Positions 23,215 to 27,353 of a stretch of DNA of 27,353 nt are shown in pieces. Source of the stretch: JAZFYD01 sp036443405 (GTDB lineage Bacteria > Planctomycetota > PLA2); NCBI GenBank assembly GCA_036443405.1, contig JAZFYD010000225.1, positions 1 to 27,353 on the forward strand, written 5' to 3'. Positions within the stretch are counted from its first letter, which is position 1; the number at the start of each line of letters is the position of its first letter. The notes under the pieces were generated by a model, which was not told the DNA's origin, made no database searches, and saw only the letters and a list, made by a program, of their open reading frames with translations. The translations under genes and the position numbers were made by a program.

Positions 23215-23922
23215 ATGGATCGAGACGTCGAACTCTCCCTGCCCGAACAACTCATGCTCCTCGTCCTCCGCGACGACACGGGCACTATGGAATCGAGCGC
23301 GAACATGTACCAGCTCGCGCTTGGCGGCGCGATCCTGTCGGAACTCCTCCTGGCCGGCACGATCACGATCGACGACGACAAGAAGAAGCTCGTGCGGTTC
23401 GCCCGGCAGAAGCGGCTGCGCGATCCGATCCTGAACGAGTGCCTCGTGCTCGTTTCGGAGTCCAAGCGCTCATACAACGCGGCGACGTGGGTGAGCCGGT
23501 TCGGCGGCCTGAAACGGTTGCGCCACCGCATCGCCGAGGGGCTGTGCCGCCGTGGCATCCTCGAGGACTCGGAAGACAAGGTGCTGTTCTTCTTCACGCG
23601 CGCGATCTACCCCACGATCAACCCTGCGCCCGAGCGCCAACTCGTGACGCGCATGCGCGAGGCGATCCAGGGTTCGTCACGGGACCTCGACCCTAGCGTC
23701 GCCCTCTTGATTGCACTCGCCCAAGCGACCGGGCTCTTGCGGATTCACTTCGACAAAAGCGAATTGAAGGAGCGGAAGGACCGGATCGAGCAGATCACAA
23801 GCGGCGATCTGGTCGGCAGCGCAACCGCCGATGCCGTCCGCGCCGCGCAGCAGGCCGCGCAAGCCGCCGTGATGTCCGCGATCATCGCCAGCACGGTGAT
23901 CAACACGACGACACATTGCTAG
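23215..23922 (+). CDS. GPP34 (Golgi phosphoprotein 3-like) family protein
   Basis: 235 residues from the ATG at 23215, with AGAGG upstream. The N-terminal L-S-L-P-E-Q-L-M-L-L-V-L-R-D-D-T-G (about 7-23) and the following A-L-G-G-A-I-L-S-E-L-L-L-A-G segment are diagnostic of the GPP34 fold, which in eukaryotes (GOLPH3/Vps74) binds PI4P and glycosyltransferase tails. Bacterial members occur mainly in Actinobacteria and scattered in other phyla, with largely unknown roles. The C-terminal ~30 residues are an Ala-rich amphipathic or hydrophobic helix (A-V-M-S-A-I-I-A-S-T-V-I) that could associate with membrane. Monocistronic. Confidence 0.85.
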   Translation: MDRDVELSLPEQLMLLVLRDDTGTMESSANMYQLALGGAILSELLLAGTITIDDDKKKLVRFARQKRLRDPILNECLVLVSESKRSYNAATWVSRFGGLKRLRHRIAEGLCRRGILEDSEDKVLFFFTRAIYPTINPAPERQLVTRMREAIQGSSRDLDPSVALLIALAQATGLLRIHFDKSELKERKDRIEQITSGDLVGSATADAVRAAQQAAQAAVMSAIIASTVINTTTHC

Positions 23923-23926
23923 CCCG

Positions 23927-23946
23927 GATCTCCGGCTCGGGAGATC
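23927..23946. terminator. Hairpin between convergent GPP34 and PEP-CTERM genes
   Basis: GATCTCC / GGAGATC (23927-23933 and 23940-23946), a perfect 7-bp stem with a 6-base loop, starting 5 bases after the GPP34 stop. A second dyad, TGGTT-GCTCG-AACCA (23968-23982), follows. Both lie in the 82-bp gap between converging genes. Confidence 0.5.
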
Positions 23947-24004
23947 GACCGCGCACGCGGGCCCGGGTGGTTGCTCGAACCAACTCGGGGCCGGTGCCAC
24001 TTGA

Positions 24005-24838
24005 TCAGGCGCGCCGGCGGCGGCGTCTCACGGCCACACAGGCCACGCCAGCCGTCACCAACAACAAGGTGGCGGGCTCGGGGATCACTTTCACCGACCA
24101 CGATTCGATGTCGTGCGCGTTGAAACCACCGCCGGTTCCGGCCGTGAACCCGAAATAGGCCGTATCGGATCCAAGCACTGCCGACAAATCGATGGTGTGC
24201 GAGAACAACGCGGCGCCGGGTTTTGTCGCGGTCTTGCTGACGAACACCTCGAAGAGATCGGTGAGCCCGTTGTAATCCACCCACACGTACTGCGAAGTTC
24301 CGTCGTTGAGGGTGAAACCGGGGAACCCATGCGTCAGATCCACCGTCCAATCGCCGTCTTTGTGCAGCGCGACGTGATTGTCGCCCGGGTCAACACCGAA
24401 GTTGATGTGGGTGTCGAACTCGACGATCACGCTTGGAGTGATCAATGTCGGCCCCCCGTAGCCCAGGGCGCCGCCGGCCGTACCGAGCGCCGTCGCCCCC
24501 CGCGGATCGGCCTGGATGACAAACGCCATGCCGTCCGAACCGAGCGGTCCACCCCCGCGGATTCCGTGGATCCGATAGACGAATGATGAATGAATCGATG
24601 ATGTCGCGCCAACGGGCACACCCGCCGTCACGAAAGCGCTACCGGCCAAGCTCCCCGCATCCGGCGTGAGCCGAAGCACGGCGCCGGCCTGGGCCGCGGC
24701 GCCGTTCAGCGTCAGCGACGACACATCACTGAAATCCGCGAACGAGATCGTGTCGGCACTCGCCAAGCCACCGAACCCGATCACACACGCCAAGACCGCC
24801 CCCCAGCTCCCTGAAGTACGGAGACTCTGTACCCTCAT
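24005..24838 (-). CDS. PEP-CTERM protein with L-type lectin-like domain
   Basis: 277 residues from the ATG at 24838, which is preceded by the strong Shine-Dalgarno GAGGAGAAG. A signal peptide ends near L-A-S-A-D (about residue 29). The main domain resembles legume/L-type lectins: D-G-M-A-F-V-I-Q-A-D, then G-G-A-L-G-Y-G-G, V-I-V-E-F-D-T-H-I-N and D-N-H-V-A-L, which correspond to the metal and carbohydrate-binding strands. The C-terminus is a PEP-CTERM signal: I-P-E-P-A-T, a hydrophobic helix, then a run of Arg. It is predicted to be exported, processed by an exosortase and to bind surface or matrix polysaccharide. The specific ligand is unknown. Confidence 0.88.
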   Translation of the reverse strand: MRVQSLRTSGSWGAVLACVIGFGGLASADTISFADFSDVSSLTLNGAAAQAGAVLRLTPDAGSLAGSAFVTAGVPVGATSSIHSSFVYRIHGIRGGGPLGSDGMAFVIQADPRGATALGTAGGALGYGGPTLITPSVIVEFDTHINFGVDPGDNHVALHKDGDWTVDLTHGFPGFTLNDGTSQYVWVDYNGLTDLFEVFVSKTATKPGAALFSHTIDLSAVLGSDTAYFGFTAGTGGGFNAHDIESWSVKVIPEPATLLLVTAGVACVAVRRRRRRA

Positions 24839-24877
24839 GATCTTCTCCTCATCCCTGTTGAGATTCCCGACGAGGAG

Positions 24878-24895
24878 GCCGGCGGGCATGCCGGC
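24878..24895. repeat. Inverted repeat in the leader of the lectin-like PEP-CTERM gene
   Basis: GCCGGC-GGGCAT-GCCGGC, extended by imperfect GGAG/CTCC flanks. It lies 40-57 bases upstream of the start at 24838, in a 265-bp gap where TAGTCT on the - strand could be a -10 box. It could be an operator or an mRNA leader hairpin. Confidence 0.35.
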
Positions 24896-25046
24896 TCCCA
24901 ATCGGGCCGACCTTGGTTTTCAGACTACAGTCGAGTGTGCTCTCGTAGTTGCTGCGTCGCAATCGAAAAGGGGGAAAATGGAGTCCAATCGTTTGTTTCG
25001 CGTGACGAGTATTGACGGCTTGTCCGGGGCAAGTACGAGGACACTG

Positions 25047-25060
25047 GTGCGGATCCGCAC
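25047..25060. repeat. 14-bp perfect palindrome downstream of the DUF454 gene
   Basis: GTGCGGATCCGCAC lies about 44 bases beyond the DUF454 stop and upstream of the lectin-like PEP-CTERM gene. It could be a transcript-end hairpin for DUF454 or an operator. Confidence 0.35.
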
Positions 25061-25103
25061 GGGCGACCTGCGCTCGAAGCGGACGTTCTCGGTCACAAAC
25101 CGC

Positions 25104-25508
25104 TCATCGGAGAGTCGTCCGCGCACGAACGTTCCGGCGGAAGCGCCACACGACGAGGTTGCCGACCAGCGCGGCCACGATCAACGCCGTCGCGCCCCAC
25201 CCGCTCAAGGACTCTTGAGAGTGCAGAATCCACAGGCTCACAGACACCGCGGTCCAAATCATGGCGATTGTGCCAAGCCGCTGACGCGTGGTCATGGGTA
25301 TTTCGCCGTCCAGCAGCCGCATGTACGGACCGAAGAACCGGCTCTTGTGCAAACGCTCCTCGAGCCAGGGGTTGCTGCGCGCGAAACACCAGGACGCGCC
25401 GAGGAGGAAGATCGTCGTCGGCAGCCCCGGGAGAATCACGCCCACCGCGCCGATACCGACGAGCAGCAGCCCGATTCCAATGAGAATGAGGCGCTTCGTG
25501 CGGTTCAT
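25104..25508 (-). CDS. YbaN/DUF454 family inner-membrane protein
   Basis: 134 residues from the ATG at 25508. Family block: G-A-V-G-V-I-L-P-G-L-P-T-T-I-F-L-L-G-A-S-W-C-F-A-R-S-N-P-W-L with a following F-G-P-Y-M, which is the DUF454 signature. It has hydrophobic segments at about 7-40 and a pair at about 78-115. Function is unknown across the family. The frame continues upstream into the MITE-like element, but those codons belong to the element; the M-N-R-T-K-R start is the first that gives a normal family N-terminus. No Shine-Dalgarno precedes it, probably because the upstream sequence was displaced by the insertion. Confidence 0.88.
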   Translation of the reverse strand: MNRTKRLILIGIGLLLVGIGAVGVILPGLPTTIFLLGASWCFARSNPWLEERLHKSRFFGPYMRLLDGEIPMTTRQRLGTIAMIWTAVSVSLWILHSQESLSGWGATALIVAALVGNLVVWRFRRNVRARTTLR

Positions 25509-25516
25509 GGGGCTTA

Positions 25517-25682
25517 GGGTCTGTCTGAAAACTCCTCCTGGCTTCGATCGGCTGGATAGGCCCGTCAGGCGCCGTTCGCCTTCTCGCGATAGCTTTCCAT
25601 GGATACAGCGTCGGCGGCGAACGACGCCTGACAAACCTCCCAGCTCGATCTCGGGCCGACAGAGGACTTCTCAGACAGACCC
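25517..25682. mobile_element. MITE-like element flanked by TA
   Basis: Terminal inverted repeats begin GGGTCTGTCTGA (25517-25528) and end TCAGACAGACCC (25671-25682), with TA immediately outside both ends, consistent with a TA target duplication. The complementarity continues inward imperfectly for about 65 bp: GTCAGGCGCCGTTCGCC on the left pairs, with one mismatch, with GGCGAACGACGCCTGAC on the right. The centre contains CCATGG. The whole 166 bp could fold into one long hairpin. There is no room for a transposase, so it is a non-autonomous element, probably mobilised in trans by an IS5/IS427- or IS630-like enzyme. The family is inferred from the TA and the end sequence only. Confidence 0.8.
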
Positions 25683-25799
25683 TAGTGCAAGTGTATGGGT
25701 TGAGCAAAGGGCACGCACCGCGCCAAAACCTGCGGAGAACGGGTTTTGCGCGTTACTCTTCCGGGTTGACCCGGCAGGTCCGGATCAAACGGAGCTGCC
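25683..25799 (+). other. Leader/control region of the DEAD-box helicase gene
   Basis: It contains two dyads: CAAAACC/GGTTTTG (25724-25730 and 25741-25748 region) and CCGGGT-TG-ACCCGG (25761-25774), the latter 25 bases upstream of the ATG. Both would be in the mRNA leader if transcription starts after the MITE. GGAGC precedes the ATG as a modest Shine-Dalgarno. DEAD-box helicase genes often have structured leaders, but no known riboswitch was recognised. Confidence 0.35.
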
Positions 25800-27353
25800 A
25801 TGAGCCAAATCAAATCGTCGTCCCCCAATACCGTTGAATCATCAGGCGAGCCGACCGCCACCGAATCTCCGGCCGAGCTGCACTTTCGCGATCTCGGCCT
25901 GCACCCGTCGCTCTTGCGTGCGGTGGAAGAGCTCGGCTACGAACAGCCGACCCCGATTCAGGCGGGCGCGATTCCGCCGCTGCTGGAGGGGCGCGACCTG
26001 CTCGGACAGGCGCAGACCGGCACCGGAAAGACGGCGGCGTTTGCGCTGCCGTTGCTGCAGCGCCTCGACGTCAAGAACGGCGCGGTCCAGGCGATCGTCC
26101 TGACTCCGACGCGCGAGCTTGCGATGCAGGTCGCGGAAGCGGTCCGGTCCTACGGTAAGCATCTCGGAAAACGCGGCGTCGCGGTGCTCCCGATCTATGG
26201 CGGACAGCCGATCCACATCCAGCGGAACGCGCTGCAACGCGGCGTCCATGTCGTAATCGGCACCCCCGGGCGTGTGCGCGACCACCTGCAGCGCAAGACC
26301 CTCTCGCTCGCCGGCGTCTCGTTCTTCGGTCTCGATGAAGCGGACGAGATGCTCAAGATGGGGTTCATCGAGGACGTCGAGTGGATCCTCGAACACGCGC
26401 CCGCCGAGCGGCAGATTGCTTTGTTTTCCGCGACGTTGCCGGCGCCGATCCGCCGTGTCGCCGACCGATACCTGCGCGACGCCGTCGACATGAAGATGGC
26501 GCAGCGCACGCTGACGGTCCCCGCGATCGAACAGTACGCGATGCGTGTCGGGCGCAACGAAAAGACCGAGGCGTTGGAGCGCGTGCTCGAGGCCGAGGAC
26601 TACGACGCGGTACTCATCTTCGCGGGGACACAACACGCCACCGCGAACCTCGCCGAGCACCTGCAAGGGCGCGGGTACCAGGCCGAGTGCATCCACGGCG
26701 GAATGAACCAGCAGCAGCGCGAAGCGGTCATGGACCGCCTGAAAAAGCGCCGCACCCGCATCGTCGTCGGGACCGACGTGGCCGCGCGTGGCCTCGATGT
26801 CGACCACATCGGGCTCGTGGTCAACTTCGACGTGCCGCGCGATCCGGAGATCTACGTGCACCGCATCGGCCGAACGGGCCGCGCGGGCCGCACGGGCCGC
26901 TCGATCACGATGTGGCAACCGCGCGACCGCCACATGATGCGTTCGATCGAGCGCCTGACCGGGCAAGAGATGAACTCGATGCGCATCCCGGGGCGCGCGG
27001 AGCTCGTCGACCGGCGTCGCGAGCGTCTTCAGGAAAAACTACGTGCGCTGACCGAGGGCAACCTCGATGCGTTCCGCAACCTGGTGCGTGAGATGGAACT
27101 GGAAGAAGGCTGCGACCCCGTCGATCTCGCAGCGGCCGCGGTGCGCTTGGTGTGGGGTGAGGCCCCGCTATACGTTGCGGCGGACCCGGAGCCCGAAACG
27201 CGATCGGACAACCGGTTCGGATCGGGATCCCACTCTAGTCAGGACGACGGCGAGTTCGTCGAGATCGTCATCCCGGTCGGCAGTTGGAATCGTCTCCAGC
27301 CGGGCACCATCGTCAAGGCGATCGCGTGCGAAACCGGCTTGCCCGGCACGGTC
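25800..27353 (+). CDS. DEAD-box ATP-dependent RNA helicase, 3' end outside window
   Basis: 517+ residues from the ATG at 25800. All helicase motifs are present: Q-motif (F-R-D-L-G-L to P-T-P-I-Q, 29-54), motif I A-Q-T-G-T-G-K-T (71-78), Ia P-T-R-E-L-A, Ib T-P-G-R, II D-E-A-D, III S-A-T, V A-R-G-L-D-V, VI H-R-I-G-R-T-G-R-A-G. The C-terminal part after about 400 has a helical dimer-like region and, near the window end (V-E-I-V-I-P-V-G, then L-Q-P-G-T-I-V-K-A-I), the start of a DbpA/CsdA-type RNA-binding domain. This suits a DeaD/CshA-like enzyme that remodels RNA in ribosome assembly, cold adaptation or decay. The N-terminal 25 residues are a Ser/Glu-rich tail. Confidence 0.95.
   Translation, partial: MSQIKSSSPNTVESSGEPTATESPAELHFRDLGLHPSLLRAVEELGYEQPTPIQAGAIPPLLEGRDLLGQAQTGTGKTAAFALPLLQRLDVKNGAVQAIVLTPTRELAMQVAEAVRSYGKHLGKRGVAVLPIYGGQPIHIQRNALQRGVHVVIGTPGRVRDHLQRKTLSLAGVSFFGLDEADEMLKMGFIEDVEWILEHAPAERQIALFSATLPAPIRRVADRYLRDAVDMKMAQRTLTVPAIEQYAMRVGRNEKTEALERVLEAEDYDAVLIFAGTQHATANLAEHLQGRGYQAECIHGGMNQQQREAVMDRLKKRRTRIVVGTDVAARGLDVDHIGLVVNFDVPRDPEIYVHRIGRTGRAGRTGRSITMWQPRDRHMMRSIERLTGQEMNSMRIPGRAELVDRRRERLQEKLRALTEGNLDAFRNLVREMELEEGCDPVDLAAAAVRLVWGEAPLYVAADPEPETRSDNRFGSGSHSSQDDGEFVEIVIPVGSWNRLQPGTIVKAIACETGLPGTV

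Noticed and set aside
25515..25684. Complete insertion sequence or part of the DUF454 gene
   Set aside because: Only about 166 bp lie between the inverted ends, with no transposase. The open frame running into it from DUF454 is accidental.
1..27353. tRNA, rRNA, CRISPR array, prophage or origin of replication
   Set aside because: No cloverleaf-like, rRNA-like or regularly spaced repeat sequence, integrase, or DnaA-box cluster was recognised by eye. A covariance-model scan would be decisive.

Overview
The window is a GC-rich, densely packed bacterial chromosome segment. It most likely comes from a member of the Planctomycetota or a close relative. The best taxonomic clues are a WD40-repeat Ser/Thr kinase (14340-17483), whose N-terminal region and C-terminal end read like planctomycete kinases, and the planctomycete-type ECF sigma factor divergent from it (14311-13748). 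Two PEP-CTERM proteins and a GspG-like pseudopilin fit a diderm with elaborate envelope export. No rRNA, tRNA, CRISPR array, prophage or complete insertion sequence was seen. The phylum is an inference from gene style only.

Region 1 (1-7339, + strand) is a Bat-type (aerotolerance) operon: moxR (3' part), a DUF58 protein, a PEMT/ICMT-like membrane protein, a BatD/DUF4381-like lipoprotein, batA, batB, a BatC-like TPR lipoprotein and batD. Most junctions are 4-bp GTGA/ATGA overlaps. A 278-bp gap with a pyrimidine/purine inverted repeat divides it. Region 2 (7340-8450, - strand) is rfbB, alone.

Region 3 (8517-12372, + strand) holds an NTF2-like protein, an apparently frameshifted GT2-type gene, and then two genes that I read as senB (selenosugar synthase) and senA (selenoneine synthase, EgtB-like). 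No senC/selD or egtD lies in the window. Region 4 (12447-17483) has a HI0933-family flavoprotein behind an ECF sigma factor on the - strand, divergent from the kinase with only 28 bp between start codons.

Region 5 (17693-21722) carries a PEP-CTERM protein, a second NTF2-like protein, and a divergent pair: DUF1858-DUF2249 (-) facing a rhodanese-like protein whose C-terminal part has C-x-D-x-R and H-x2-C motifs reminiscent of beta-carbonic anhydrase (+). An RRM RNA-binding protein follows. Region 6 (21742-25684) contains a HAMP-like membrane module fused in frame to a GspG-like pseudopilin, a GPP34 protein, a lectin-like PEP-CTERM protein, and a YbaN/DUF454 membrane protein with a 168-bp MITE-like element just upstream of its start. 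The window ends inside a DEAD-box RNA helicase.

Several monocistronic or first genes have a TANNNT-type -10 box ending only 6-7 nt before the start codon and no Shine-Dalgarno. This suggests frequent leaderless transcription. The items most worth following are the putative selenoneine pair, the HAMP-pseudopilin fusion, the carbonic-anhydrase-like divergon, the MITE and the leaderless promoters.
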